Assembly: GCA_002104935.1 (NCBI GenBank)
Contig: MCGT01000031.1
Coordinates: 1-64,000, forward strand
Origin: Hesseltinella vesiculosa
Taxonomy: Eukaryota; Mucoromycota; Mucoromycetes; Mucorales; Cunninghamellaceae
Direction: 5' to 3'
Length of the DNA: 64,000 nucleotides
Shown: piece after piece, positions 12,046 through 23,330 of the stretch
How the letters are laid out: every line of letters begins with the position of its first letter
How positions within the stretch are numbered: position 1 is the stretch's first letter
Made by a program: the position numbers and the translations under genes
Notes under the pieces: generated by a model
What the model was told of the DNA's origin: nothing
Seen by the model: only the letters and a program-made list of their open reading frames with translations
Database searches by the model: none

Positions 12046-12629
12046 ATTTTTCTGCTTTATCCACTATAAAGTTTTATGCCTTTTTTTCCTTTGAGATCCG
12101 AGTGGGAAACCAGGGCGGAAAAAAAAATACATGCTCGTTTGTGCACGGGTACAGTATGCTGTATCATTTGGCAAGAGGCAGGTCTTTTTTTTTTTTTTGG
12201 GCCGTGAATGATTGTTTTTTTGTGGGCAACTCAACCGGGCGAACAGCCAAAGTCTTTACCAGAGCATGAAAAATTAAAATCAAGTGATTGAGAAAGTGAA
12301 ATCACAAGATCCCTTTTCTTATGCTTCCCATGCAAGGCGAGAAGTGAAAAAAAAAATGGTGCCATTTCACATGATCCACATTTATGAGCTGTCAAGCCAA
12401 GCTACAGAGACATTGAAACAGGCGCGGTATCGAAAGAAGAGATTGCCAGCTTAGGAACAGTTTGGAAATAGTGTCATGGACTTTGGGCTTTGGATTGCTT
12501 TTTTTAATATCAAGGTTCGTCTTCACTGATGACCAGCTGCCCAGTTTGCATTTGCCTAGAAAGGAAGGCACTGTGCGGTAATTGAATTTGACCACAAATT
12601 CTTTCTCTTTTTTTTGAAAAATAAAAAGC

Positions 12630-12885
12630 AGATGATACACAACACTTTTGAGCGACCAGATCGATCTGATAATTTGTAAAGATACGCAAGTGCGTGAACG
12701 ACGATGGTGCTGAAAAAATCAGGCCTATTGGTGATGATCACCCAGCCAACCTTTGGTCAGTTTCGTTTTGTCAGCTCCGATTCCCCCGCTAAAAAGAATG
12801 AAAAATCGGCCGTTTTTGCCAGGGGACCCCCAGGCGATCTGATCAAAAATCACAATGCAAAATTGCTCTGAATAAATTCACCAGT
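12630..12885 (-). repeat. Dispersed repeat family, copy 2
   Basis: It matches the right palindrome arm (40.53-40.86 kb). Shared blocks include CTGAAAAAATCAGGCC, GTGATGATCACCCAGCCAAC, CCGATTCCCCCGCTAAAAA and GGGGACCCCCAGGCGATCTG. It has no opposite-orientation partner within 1 kb. Confidence 0.75.
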
Positions 12886-13099
12886 TCAAAATGTTGAGAA
12901 CTGAGTCAATCCAAATGGCCAAAACACACCCTTCTCCAAAGCAATCCAAATGTCGAAAGCCCAAAATCCAACCTTCTCCAAAGCATGCCAAAGCCCAAGT
13001 TTCTGCCAGAATTCTTGAAACATTGTCAGAGCTGCACAATGTCGCGCGGTGTTCTTGATCAATATTGCAGTGCAATCGAAGTGTCCAAAGTCCCAAATT

Positions 13100-13290
13100 T
13101 CATATCCTTCTGATTTAATGAAATGCCATCGATGTCGCACGACGTATGGTCGGATCCACCAATCTGTACACTTCTTGGTTGTATTTGAATAAAGAAAAGA
13201 ATCTCTAGGAGGTAGGAGAGACAAATGCCTTTTTTTTTTTTGGCCAGCTCTATGAGAACTCTCTCTGAAGAACCAGTGTCCGTTTTTATT
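13100..13290. repeat. Second repeat pair, member A
   Basis: The segment resembles 56183-56365. Both carry a degenerate TGATTT(A)ATGAAATG block, a GGATCC(A/G)C.AATCTGTA-like block, TTTGAATAAAGA, TAGGAGGTAGGA, a T run and GTCAGCTC-like sequence in the same order. It lies directly downstream of VAC14 (which reads leftward to 13378) and could contribute to its 3' region. Confidence 0.6.
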
Positions 13291-13377
13291 TGCTCCTTTT
13301 GTGACGCACTTGGTCCTTCACTTTGCGACGGTATTTTGTAAATATAAAGCGCATGGCGGCAAAAGCAAAAAGGAGGG

Positions 13378-16300
13378 CTACTTTTTGGAGAGTTTCTGGC
13401 GGCTGGTCCGAGCGTTTGGATGGATGGTTGACGCATTAGCAGACGATGCTTGGTGAGGTCCGTTTCGTGATGTGTTGGCACCGCTCGAGGCAAACCGTCC
13501 GTCGTTACTGCTCATTGCTCGCGTCTTGGCACTCTCTTCTCGGCTGAAATTGCTTACTTGCCCGCTGGATCCATTGCTTCCTCCACTAGCACTGCCTATT
13601 TCACGCCAAAAAAAAATAGATGGTAATAAAAAAAAAGTTTGTGTGAGAAGGTTACGCGATTCTTCCTTCCCTACCATAAGTCATTCTTGGACGTCGGCCT
13701 CGGTTAGAAGTGTTGATCTTGGATAGATTCTGAAGTGCTACATAACAGAAGAATTAGAAGAATAGGAGTCATTGGCACGTCTACCCGAGTCCATTCACAG
13801 GTGATGTTGGCTTACTTTGTCTCCTCTGGCGCTCATGGCGCATCTGGACTGCCTTGAAGTGCTGCAAGAGTTCTTGAAACTTGATCCCATCCTCCTTGGC
13901 ATTTTTCCCCAATCCTCGCTTTGACATGGAATCAGTGCTGGTTGGGCTAGCAGAAGAGAGAAGCATTAACAATGGCACAGGCATTTCCTAAAAGTGAAAT
14001 ACCTTTTGGGCATCATGTTCAAATAGCCAAGGGAGGAGACGCTGCTGAGTCTATTGCGCAAGGTGGAATAGGCGCTAGATTGAGGCAATAACATCAGAAT
14101 GCCGTAAAGACACTTGAAAAGATAGGGGTATCGTTCTGGCTCCAGCAGTTGCAGGCGCAGATCTAACAAAAAAAAAAAAAAAAGTTCATTGGTTAGCACA
14201 GGGTATTTGGTAGGTGTTTGCGTGATCAGCAACTTGCAAGTAAAAACAGGTGATTCCAATAGCTGCACTAGTTTGTCTATTTGAATAAGCATGTTCACGG
14301 TGATTTCCAATTCAGCACTGGAAACAGAAAACGAAAATGAGAATCTAGCGGCCAGGGTGGACACGTGCATTTACCAAACAGGAAGCATTGTGGCAGCATG
14401 TTCATAGGCTTGAGCAAGTAGACAAAGAGAAAAGGTAGCGACAGCATTGTGGCACCAGGATCGGTACAGGGCAATGAATAGCCGCTGGCCATCCTTTTGA
14501 TCCAAATTGCGCAGTCGCTTACGTAGATCTGCCAGTTCAGATGAAGTGATCAAAATGATGTTCAGGTTTTGCACCATGATGCTTGCAAACTCCAAATCCT
14601 AGCGAAGTCATAAAAAAGAGGTAAGAAAAAAAAAAAAGAAGGGGGGGAAGGTGAGAAACCTACCTCGTCGCTTTCCAAAATTTCGGCCATGGTGCAATAG
14701 ATACGTTCCGGATCAAGGGAAAGGCATAGCTGACGAATGATGAGGCTGCCACGCGTCTCCAATAGACGGCGATCGGTGCTGAACAGGAGCAGCAGGTTGG
14801 TCATAAACTGTCTAAAGTATTCATCATCCGAGTACATGGAGATCTGGGCTAATAACTGCAAGTCCCGGCGCACCACTTCTTCTGAAGAATCTGACAGTGT
14901 TTTGAGCAAAGCTGGAAACGTACCGTCATCAGATACAAGGATCTACAAAAGTAAGTCAGTATCCGTTGGCCAGGTCTTTGCTTTTGTTTTGGCCTACTTT
15001 GTGGGGAGCTTTTTTATGCAGCATGAGCAACCATTCGAGTCCGGCAACACGGGTTTCCTCATGCTCATTCAAGAATTGCAAGCGAAGGTTGGCAAGCGTG
15101 GCTTGGTAGTCAAAGGGGTCGGGCAAGTCCAAGTCCGCGGTGGCAGCGGCTGGTGGGGTGGAGAGCGGCGCCGAGCCAGGCATCGATGCAGTATCCTCAT
15201 TGTCAGCAGCCAAAGTTGAGGTAACAGATGCACCTGGAGAAAGAGACGCCACAAGACCATCTGCGTTGGGTGTAGTGGCAAGCACCGGTGTGTCGATGAT
15301 CATGGCCTCTTTGGAAATAGTCGCGGTGGCGGTGGGCTGCAGTGGAGCTTCCAGGACGAGCTTTTGCAGGCTCTGATTGGTGGTGACGGCGATATCGCGA
15401 ATGTCAGCAACAGGGTGAGCCAGTGAAGGAAGAAGGGCCTTGATGATGTCGGGAGTGAATTGGATGATGACGTCCTGAGCAATCGACGTAAAGACATAGA
15501 TCCATTCCAGGGCTGTGCGTTGGATGTCTTCGTCCGGAGAGGAGAGGTGTGGAATCAGGATGGCGACAAGACGGGCATATTGCACAACAATGCCTTGTCC
15601 AGGAATATAGGTGCCCTTGCCGAAGCCTTGATGCTCTTGGTCCTCGTGGTCGAGGTGCTGTTGGGCGTCGACGGCCTTGGCGGCCTGTTGGATTTCGTAC
15701 AAAAAGGCTTTGAGCTGGTCGCTGGTGGTTTTGCGCACGTCTTCGGCCGGATCACTTAAGCATTGAATGAGGCCGTCCAAGAATTCAGGAAGGAAGGACA
15801 CGAGCTCCAGATCTGGAATCGAATCGAGCACAGAAATCCATGATACCAGATATTGACGCGCATTTGAGTTGCGGACGTAAATGCGTTGGCTGAGCAATGG
15901 AATGAAGCGAGGCAGGGAAAAGGCAGTGTTACGAGGCAGGGAGGTTGGCGCAGGGATTTCGTTGACTTCGATCTCATCCAATGGATTTAGCGGTTGTTGA
16001 TAGGAAGAGATGTATTTTGTCGAAAGTTCTGAAACAATGTCCTTGATCAGACGGTCCAGTAGCTCTGCACCGCTCTTGACCGTTAACTCGGAATCAGCCG
16101 ATAGCTAGGCGTGAGGGAGAAGTGTCAGCAAGAGTGCAAAAAAAAAAAAAAAAAAATCCTTGGCACACCTGTTTTGTTTCATGATCTGTCCCTCCCTCTT
16201 GCCAACGGATATGTTACTTACCTTGCAAAGGGCGTCAAAGACGCTGTTGAAAAAACGAAGAACCTCACCTTTGGCCACCTTCGCAATGTTGTACATGCTT

Positions 16301-16732
16301 TCACATGCATAATAGCGCACCTTTTGATCTTGATTGCTGAAGCATGATAATATTGGAGGCACGATTCTGTCCAGATAGGCTGCTACTTTCTACAGAAACG
16401 TAAAAGATAAGAGGAGAGAGAGCGAGCATATGGCATCTTACAGGGCCCAAAGCAATGGCTGTAGCGGCAAGCCCAATCAAACCACCATAACGAGCATTGG
16501 AATTGTTGGAATAGACAAAGTCTTGTACAAGAGCATCAATGATTTCTGTCACACGTTCGGGCGCATTTTCATTTTCACGAACGAGTCTAGTAAGAAGAGA
16601 TGTAAGAAAAGAAAGAAGTCTATTGATGATGACATTTTACTTTTCAATCTCCAACGCAGCTGCCTTGCGCCGATCGTATATCTTATCGGTCAGACCTCGA
16701 ATAAGAGGCTGTGAGAAATGGCTGGATTCCAT
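13378..16732 (-). CDS. VAC14: Vac14, scaffold of the PI3P 5-kinase (Fab1/PIKfyve) complex
   Basis: Eleven exons chain without a frame break from ATG at 16732 to TAG at 13378 and give 888 codons. The N-terminal half is HEAT-repeat sequence ([50 protein letters not shown]). The Vac14 signature region follows, with [20 protein letters not shown] and [18 protein letters not shown] near residues 690-740. The C-terminus is a low-complexity Ser/Asn tail. Vac14 multimerises and holds the lipid kinase Fab1 with the phosphatase Fig4 on vacuole and endosome membranes, controlling PI(3,5)P2. The intron between exons 7 and 8 must start with GC (ACT T|GCAAGTTG, about 14237) to give the conserved FTYLRLQ. 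No GT site there restores the frame. Confidence 0.95.
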
Positions 16733-16942
16733 GTGAAGAAGAAAAGGAGACACGCACTCTCCAACTTCTCCGCCTTTTTTGAATCAGACGCATGGAACCT
16801 TAATATTTCATTGTTCCAGCCGCTTTTTTTGTCAAGCGTCAAAAACTTGACCATTTATTAAACGGGATAAAGGGGTCATGGCCATTCTAAAACTACGTAA
16901 TAAATGGGGGGAAGGTATTTACAATAAAGGGAGAGAAACGGT

Positions 16943-17682
16943 TTACATTTGCGATGGTTTGTTTGTTCCTGCACCTGTGATTTCAGGCACACCCACTTTG
17001 AAGTTCTTGTAGAGAACGACCCCACGAGTGCGAACCTGACATGGGCCGAATGTATGAGCACGCCGTTTTTTTTTTTTTTTTTCCTAGGTTTTACCTTTTC
17101 ACCGATCTCGCCAATAGCTGTGCCACGAGGTGGGCCAAGGCTGTTCATGGCCAACATGGAAAGGCTGTTTTCAGGTTCATAGGCACAGTAGTCGCCAGCA
17201 CACATGGGGCAGGTGTATTTGGCATTTTCATCGTCGCAAATCTCATTGTAGCGCTTGGGGGTCATCGCCTTATCACAACGCGTATGGATCCAGCGTTCAC
17301 ACTTGTCACAAGTCACCATTTCCTTGTCATCTTCGGCCACATCGTCGCCATCGGTATAAGAGCGCATGCAAACCGGACAGAATCGATCGTCCATAAAGTT
17401 TTGGTAACATGGGCTGCAGTAGGTTGCAAGGTACACTGGGTAGCTGTATTCCTTGGTGGCTGGAGCAACTGCGTGAATAAATTCGTTTGATCGATCGTTC
17501 CCACCAACCACATCAATACTGGAGCAGCTATGGCAAATGGCGCAAAGAGGGCATAGCCATTGGCCTAATTGTTGAAAAAAAAAGGTGAGTCTACACCTTG
17601 ACTGCCTTGTTTTTTTTTTTACCTTCAGGAATGTCGACCACAGGAGGAGTGCAGCTAAGTAATGGACGTAAGGATCTGTACC

Positions 17683-17724
<42 letters not shown>

Positions 17725-19944
17725 GAAAGATGTCAACATACCAATCCGTGTGCCAGCCTCGGTCGCAACCATCGCACATCATCAACTTGGTTTCGTCACC
17801 TGTAGAACGACAGATACAACAAAATTTGCACTCTGGACAGTACCAAGGGTAGGAATCCACAGCTGCGAGTTGCTTTGGCGTCGTAAGATGGGCGCAATTG
17901 GGATGATATTTTCGGTGACAGTTGGCGCAGCCCACCATGAAGAAAGGATCGCATAGAGCTAGTCCATATTCATCCATGGCATTATTGGGCGCCGACAGGT
18001 GTTTGCATTCAGCGCATTGAGGCAAGGCAGGCGACTAGAGATCACCGTCGCTTTAGTCATTGCTTTCTGGTCCACTTTTTTTTTTACCTTGACCACTTTT
18101 TTTTCGCTATTCTTTTCAACACCGTTGATTTCGGTGGCTGGCGGTTCATGGGCTTGAGCGTCGGTGGGGCTGACTTCGGTGGGAGGTAAGAATGAGCTGG
18201 GTGGCATCACAATGTTCCGTTTCCGTTGCTGGCCAACAAAGAAATAGAGCTGGTTGAGGTAAAACTGTTGAGCCATCATCGATTGTGATTTGCTAACCAT
18301 GGTGCCTGCGCTATCTAGATCAGGCTTTCCAAACCCAAAGCGTGTAAAGTTGCTAAAAATAAACGAGTGGGTGGGTGAGGACACACCCCTTTTTTTTTTT
18401 TTCAAGAGGTCATTTACGTTGGGAATAAGCCTTGGTACTGGTTGTCCATCAATGCAAGTGGGTAGGCATCATCGGCTTCTTGCAATGACAAAGGAAGACA
18501 GGGTTTCAGTATGGATTTTGCTGATGCTTGGACAGCTGGCGGTAAGTAAGCCAAGATCTGTTGGATGGTAGGGTCCGAAAGAGGAGCTGAAACAGAGGGC
18601 ATGACAGCGGTCGAGGCATCGTGGTGATCAAATTCTATGGTGTTCTTGTCACTCACATCAACATATTTGCATTGGGTGGGTTGGGTAGCACTGGCGATTT
18701 GATTCACATTGGTGTGCATGTCAAAAAAGACGGGGTGTTGCTCACGGCAGGTCTGTAGTTGGGTATTGAACACACGAAGCTGCTGGACGCATTGGTACAT
18801 CCACTCTTGAGCAGTGACTGTCGAGGAGATTGGAGGATGTTGGTGCAGCGTCAAAGGTGTGATGGAAGAAGCACCTGATGATGCAGATGCTGGTGCAGCG
18901 GCTCGTGCAAGAGCCAAGGGTGACGTTGGCATGGTGTCGATGACTTTGGCGGTAGCGGCGGCGACAATGCTTGGAGAAGAGAGTAGAGGTATGCGTCCAT
19001 TGTCGTCATAGTGATGGCCTTCGCGGTTGAGGTCGCCAGCAAGGTGCATTAGTTCGGTTTTTTTTTCCATCACCACTAGCTCGCCCGTGAAGCCTTCGGC
19101 ACGAGCAAGGGCTTCAAAGTAATCGTCGCGGCACCGTCGGCCCTTTTTGATCACTTTTGCACCAAAGCGTTTGAAGATAGATCGTGCGGTCACAACGGCA
19201 ACTTCACGATGCCTGAACCAGGGAATCACTAGGCCCCGATCTACCAGGACGTCTTTTTCTTCGTCTGTCAGGCGCACTCGCTGAAGTGTCCGGTTCTTGT
19301 TGAAAAACACGTTGCTGTCTCGGAAGCCTAGCAATTTGGCTGGATCCATCGCAAGCATCATGACTAATTCACCACGAGTAGGCAATGTAAACGTAGGCAC
19401 CTTAAATGAACGGTCTAATACAAATCACAAAACATAAAAAAAAAGTGAGCCGCGTCGTAGAAGATTCTATTTGAACATACCGTCTTGAAGATTGCCATTG
19501 CTGTCAATTTTTTTTTCGCCAGCCTCATCAATATCATCATCATGATCTTGTGGATGCGATTCATTGTCGGTGGCATCAGACTGATCGGGCATGGGTGAGG
19601 GCGATGGTTCTCTGCGTCGTTTCGTTGGCACATCGGAGTGTTCCTGTATGGATGTTCGTTTCCGAGGGCGGCCACGTCGGCTGGTTTCTTCAAAGTCTGC
19701 GTAGTAACTTGCCGATGGCTTTTCGGAAACGCGGCTGCTTCGCCTTGGTGACACTGTTCGACGGGAGCGAGTTGAAGAACTTGAATCTACCGATCGGCCA
19801 GCAGAATGTAAAAGTCGGATACCTATTTTTATTTTTTAAAAAAAAAAAAAAGAAGCAAAGACTAAGCTGGCATCCTCAATGACCATTCCAATTCTGCTAA
19901 CGCCAGTAGTATCCATTCTACATGATTGACTTACTGCGAGGCAT
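16943..19944 (-). CDS. Chromatin-remodelling subunit: Rsc7/Swp82-type domain fused to PHD fingers
   Basis: The start is ATG at 19944 with a 10-nt first exon, then a basic AT-hook-like region (RRGRPRKRTS) with acidic stretches. The region PTFTLPTRGELVMMLAMDPA ... LTDEEKDVLVDRGLVIPWFR ... RCRDDYFEALARAEGF matches the Rsc7/Swp82 (Npl6) family of RSC and SWI/SNF subunits. Further on come a Cys/His-rich PHD pair (GCANCHRKYHPNCAHL; CCICRSTGDETKLMMCDGCD) and a third finger (FCPVCMRSYTDG; MVTCDKCERWIHTRC), then a C-terminus ending KPSQM. PHD pairs of this kind read histone tails. The protein should act in the nucleus on nucleosomes. Yeast Rsc7 and Swp82 lack PHD fingers, so this is a composite architecture recalling animal BAF45/PHF10. 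Long T/A runs mark several introns. Confidence 0.85.
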
Positions 19945-20207
19945 TTTGAGATAACAATGATCCTCTAATGTTTTATGAGGAAGAAAAAAAAAAACAGTGA
20001 AAGAGGAAAGAAAAGAAAAAATAACAATCACGCAGCCAGCCAATCAGCAGCTTGGATTTGCCGATTGCTCTTCTCTGTTCCAGAACCAAGTGAATTCGAA
20101 TCCACATGCCTGCTTTCCTGGGATTCACAGTGTGGTAATAAAAAAAAAGAAAAAGACGACAGAGTGAAAGATGGAATGAAAAAGAGGGCTGACAAGGTCA
20201 AAAAAAA
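19945..20207. other. Spacer between the PHD gene and U6
   Basis: A-rich runs, no gene supported. It is the shared flank between the 5' end of the leftward PHD gene and the 3' end of the leftward U6 gene. Confidence 0.4.
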
Positions 20208-20209
20208 AT
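20201..20209 (-). terminator. RNA polymerase III T-run terminator of U6
   Basis: The plus strand shows a run of A directly after the U6 3' hairpin, that is a T run in the transcript direction, the standard Pol III stop signal. Confidence 0.75.
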
Positions 20210-20264
20210 TTGCACCGTAGTGCAATCCATCTCAGAAGTTTAGTGTCATCCTTGTGCAGGGGCC

Positions 20265-20296
<32 letters not shown>

Positions 20297-20321
20297 ATAT
20301 GTGACAGAGGTTCCGAAGAAC
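20208..20321 (-). ncRNA. U6 spliceosomal snRNA
   Basis: On the minus strand the gene starts with the 5' stem-loop GTTCTTCGGAAC (20321-20310). The conserved core follows: TTAAAATTGGAACGATACAG, the ACAGAGA box (complement of 20275-20281), AGATTAGCATGGCCCCTG with the AGC triad, and the internal stem-loop CACAAGGATGACAC. U6 forms the catalytic centre of the spliceosome. The 3' end is unusual: after ACTTCTGAGATGGA it closes with TTGCACTACGGTGCAA, a perfect 6-bp hairpin with a TACG loop, followed by a T run (20209-20201) that would stop RNA polymerase III. No intron interrupts the gene. Confidence 0.96.
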
Positions 20322-20350
20322 TTGTCAATTTTACACTTGTGCGGATGTGC

Positions 20351-20357
20351 TTATAAA
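20351..20357 (-). promoter_or_regulatory. TATA box of the U6 gene
   Basis: TTTATAAG lies on the minus strand about 30 bp upstream of the U6 5' end (20321), the usual place for the TATA element of a Pol III U6 promoter. Confidence 0.7.
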
Positions 20358-20723
20358 CTTCATCCAAAGCTGTTCTCCGCAAATTGTGGGATGTTTTATT
20401 CTCCGAAGCGCTGTGACACGGCCACTCGTCATGTCGTTTTTTTTTTTTGGTTGCATGGTCATCACAGTTATGAAATAAGTACTTTACAAAGTTACTGTTG
20501 CAAAAAAAATTGACCTGGATTTTATCCGTATTTTGAAGAACTCAGTCGCCCTGACACTCATTTCGCCAGAAGGCCGGATCCCTTGGGCATACAGCAGGAG
20601 CAAGAAAAAAAAGGTGTCGTTTTGACTGGCCAATCAGCAGATCCACTTCCTTGATGTTTTTATTTTCATTGATTGGTAAAAAATTAGGTTTTTTTTTTCT
20701 TGTGTGGCACTAAACAGGAAAGA

Positions 20724-20918
20724 TTATTTGGTTGTGGGTTGCGTCGCGCAGTAGCGAGAAAAAACAAAGTGAATTTTAGCCAGAGCGTTCAAGGTGTCGG
20801 CTGAGACAAAGTTGGAGAGGGACACGGTGGAACGCGGGAATCGGAGCTTAGCAAATTGGTACATGATAAACGAGCCTCCATGCATTTCAGTGACAAAGAA
20901 GAGAGCGTCAAAGTCTAT

Positions 20919-20955
<37 letters not shown>

Positions 20956-21776
20956 TGGTGAATTTTTTTTGTTGTAGGACCCAGCTTACCATTCATGTAA
21001 AAAGTCATGGCTGCCGACATGCCTTGGGTTTCGATGAGGCTCTTGGACAGGATGCCTAATTGAAGCATGTCTTGGCTTGCATGAGGCACGGGGTCTTGCT
21101 CGATATAATCACCGTACTCATCCACCAAATGCATTGCTCTGGCCACACCATAGGATACAGGTAATTCTTCGTGGTACACAGTTGTCAAGTCATTCCAGAC
21201 AATATCCAATTGGTCATAGTTTCGCTTATAAATGGGCTCAAAGAAGCAGTCATATAACATGCCTAAGGAAGTGGCTCTGAAGGTTTCATAACCTGGGAGC
21301 TTCTGTAGCCTACAGGAATAAAAACCGATAAAGATCTTAAAAAAGAAAGAATAGGATGCTTACATATGGGCCAGGTGATGGACAGCCACGGCTTTCGAGG
21401 GAGGCAAGCTTGAAGCAAAGTGTTTCAATTGACTTCTGGCAGAGACAAGTGAGAGTTGAGCACGATTATTAAGATTGGCAAGGGCTTGGTGGATCCCCTG
21501 CACGTCAGCTTCAGAGAAAACGAGCGGGTGTGGGTCTTGAGGGTAAAAAGACGTAGCACGTGTGAGGATAAGCCTGTTCATTTCTTGACATACGCCTTGG
21601 TCAAGAGGACAGCCAGCATCGGCTTCATACTGTTCCATTGGGCCAGGCGTAGGAGACACAAGTCGGATATTGGACAGGGCTAGCATATTGTAGGACATCT
21701 CGTCTTTGTTGATCATGTCACTGATGTTCCTGAGCACGTGGCGGCGGAACCCCTCGTTAAAGCTGGAGTCAGTCAT
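20724..21776 (-). CDS. Conserved-looking protein of unknown function, 307 residues
   Basis: Three exons chain in frame: 21776-21364, 21309-20990 and 20914-20724, with GT-AG introns and a T-rich acceptor before exon 3. The start (MTDSSFNEGFRRHVLRNISD) is the first ATG of the frame after a purine-rich leader. I see no signal peptide, membrane segment or known catalytic motif. The sequence is mainly helical, with a His/Met-containing stretch (VHHLAHMLQKLPGYETF) and an aromatic C-terminal part (MHGGSFIMYQFAKLRFPRST). I do not recognise the family. The coding quality and clean splicing argue that it is a real gene. Its neighbours (U6 and CCS) give no clue to the role. Confidence 0.75.
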
Positions 21777-22198
21777 CTTACAAAGTGAAAAAGAAAAAGG
21801 AGAAGGCGACCAAGATGCTAGAACGGAAGAAGAAAGAGAGGCGTGAAAATGGAGGAGGTGAAGAGGAAAGAAAAAAGGCTTCACCTGGAGCACTGGCGGC
21901 ATATTCTTGTTAATCTTTTTTTTTTTTTTTTTTTTTTTTTTCCTGTGGTCCTGCTCGCTGCTATAAAAAAAACAGGAGTTTTTCAGCCAAGGTCAAACGG
22001 GTCATCTCCGTGTTCCAAACTCGAAAAGAAGGAAGAAGGAAGGAAGAGGGCTTACGATGAGGTAAAAATGAAGAATGGCCTGCATGATTTCTTCTGTTTC
22101 CGATTTGATTTGGTTCAATCCAATGAACAAGCCCGATTTGTCAGCTGCTGCTCTTCTTTCTCGCTTTCTCCATTTTTTTTATTTTTAATCAATCGACA
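21777..22198. other. Divergent promoter region between the unknown gene and CCS
   Basis: Contains a T run of about 26 (21915-21940) and purine-rich stretches. The genes on either side are transcribed away from it, so it probably holds both promoters. Confidence 0.5.
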
Positions 22199-23162
22199 AT
22201 GCCCTCCGTATTAAAAAAGAAATTCAAGGTAACGTAATCTCATGGACAAGAGATGCCATGGATGAGTAATAAACAACCTTTTTCTTTTTTTTATTCCTTC
22301 TTTTTTTTCTTGCAGACCGAATTCGCAGTGGAAATGACCTGCCAAAGCTGCGTTAATGATATCACGAATATACTCAACGTGTTCCCTAACGTCACCCACT
22401 TTGATGTTGATCTGGAGAACCAATCTGTGGTTATTGAAGGCACAGGTAAAGAACAGTCTATTTAATGACCAAGTGAATGCTCAATGGTCATTTTATTATT
22501 TCACGAAAGCTCCTCCTTCCCAACTGGCAAGGGCATTGAAAGACACAGGACGAACCGTAGTGGTCCGAGGTCAAGGTGTGGCCGATGATCAACAAGGTCA
22601 CAGTGGTGCGGCAGTCTGTATCTTTGACATTTACAAGGATAACCCCAACCAAGCTCCGCCCACGGGCACCTCCGGCCTCGCCCGCTTCGTGCAGATCGAC
22701 CGCGACACTTGCTTAATCGACCTGACTGTGCAAGGTCTGACACCTGGTAAGCATGGTGTGCATATCCATGAAAGTGGAGATATTTCACGCGGCTGGCTCT
22801 CTACTGGTGACCACTTCAATCCAACGGGTGTGGACCACGGCGACGACTGCACTGGCCATGTAGGCGACCTTGGCAACATCGACGTCGATACCAATGGCTG
22901 GGGCGATCTTGTGGTGGAAAGCGAACGCATCAAGGTGTGGGACATCATTGGTCGCAGTATGGTGATCACTGAATTGGCCGATGACCTAGGAAAGTCATCC
23001 CATGCAGACGCCAAGCTTACAGGCAACAGTGGACAAGGCATTTTGTCGGGCATCATTGCTCGAAGTGCCGGCGCGTTTGAAAATATGAAAAAGGTGTGTG
23101 CTTGCAGTGGGGCAACGCTCTGGGAAGAAGCCAGAGTCCAAGAGCAACCCAAGGCCGTATGA
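22199..23162 (+). CDS. CCS1: Copper chaperone for superoxide dismutase
   Basis: Three exons (22199-22228, 22316-22445, 22510-23162) give 270 residues. Domain I is an Atx1-like heavy-metal domain with the copper site MTCQSC (about residues 17-22). Domain II is SOD1-like: KHGVHIHESGD and GDHFNPTG keep several metal ligands, but the SOD1 active-site position in GRSxVVHE reads GRSMVITE here. The histidine ligand is lost, which marks a chaperone rather than an active dismutase. Domain III carries the CxC copper-transfer motif (VCACSGATLWEEA). The protein delivers copper to SOD1 and forms its disulfide in cytosol and mitochondrial intermembrane space. Confidence 0.95.
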
Positions 23163-23330
23163 AAGACAGGCTTCCTCTTTACTACCCACCTGCTAGGATT
23201 GCCTTTTTTTTTTACCCCCTTTCCTTTGTATTAAATGATCAAGTCATTCTAAAAAACGTGTGGGCGAAGGAAAGATATAGCTGACAATACGTATATTTTA
23301 TTGCTGCATTAACCATTAGAAACCTCCTCC

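Larger units (their letters stand above)
12046..13377. other. Intergenic stretch with repeat copies
   Basis: No gene is supported. It contains a dispersed-repeat copy (about 12630-12885), a short region where CCTTCTCCAAAGCA recurs (12925-12990), and at about 13100-13290 one member of a second repeat pair whose partner lies at 56.2 kb. Confidence 0.5.

Noticed and set aside
20038..20115. tRNA-like B box (GAATTCGAATCC)
   Set aside because: No A box, anticodon arm or acceptor stem could be folded around it.
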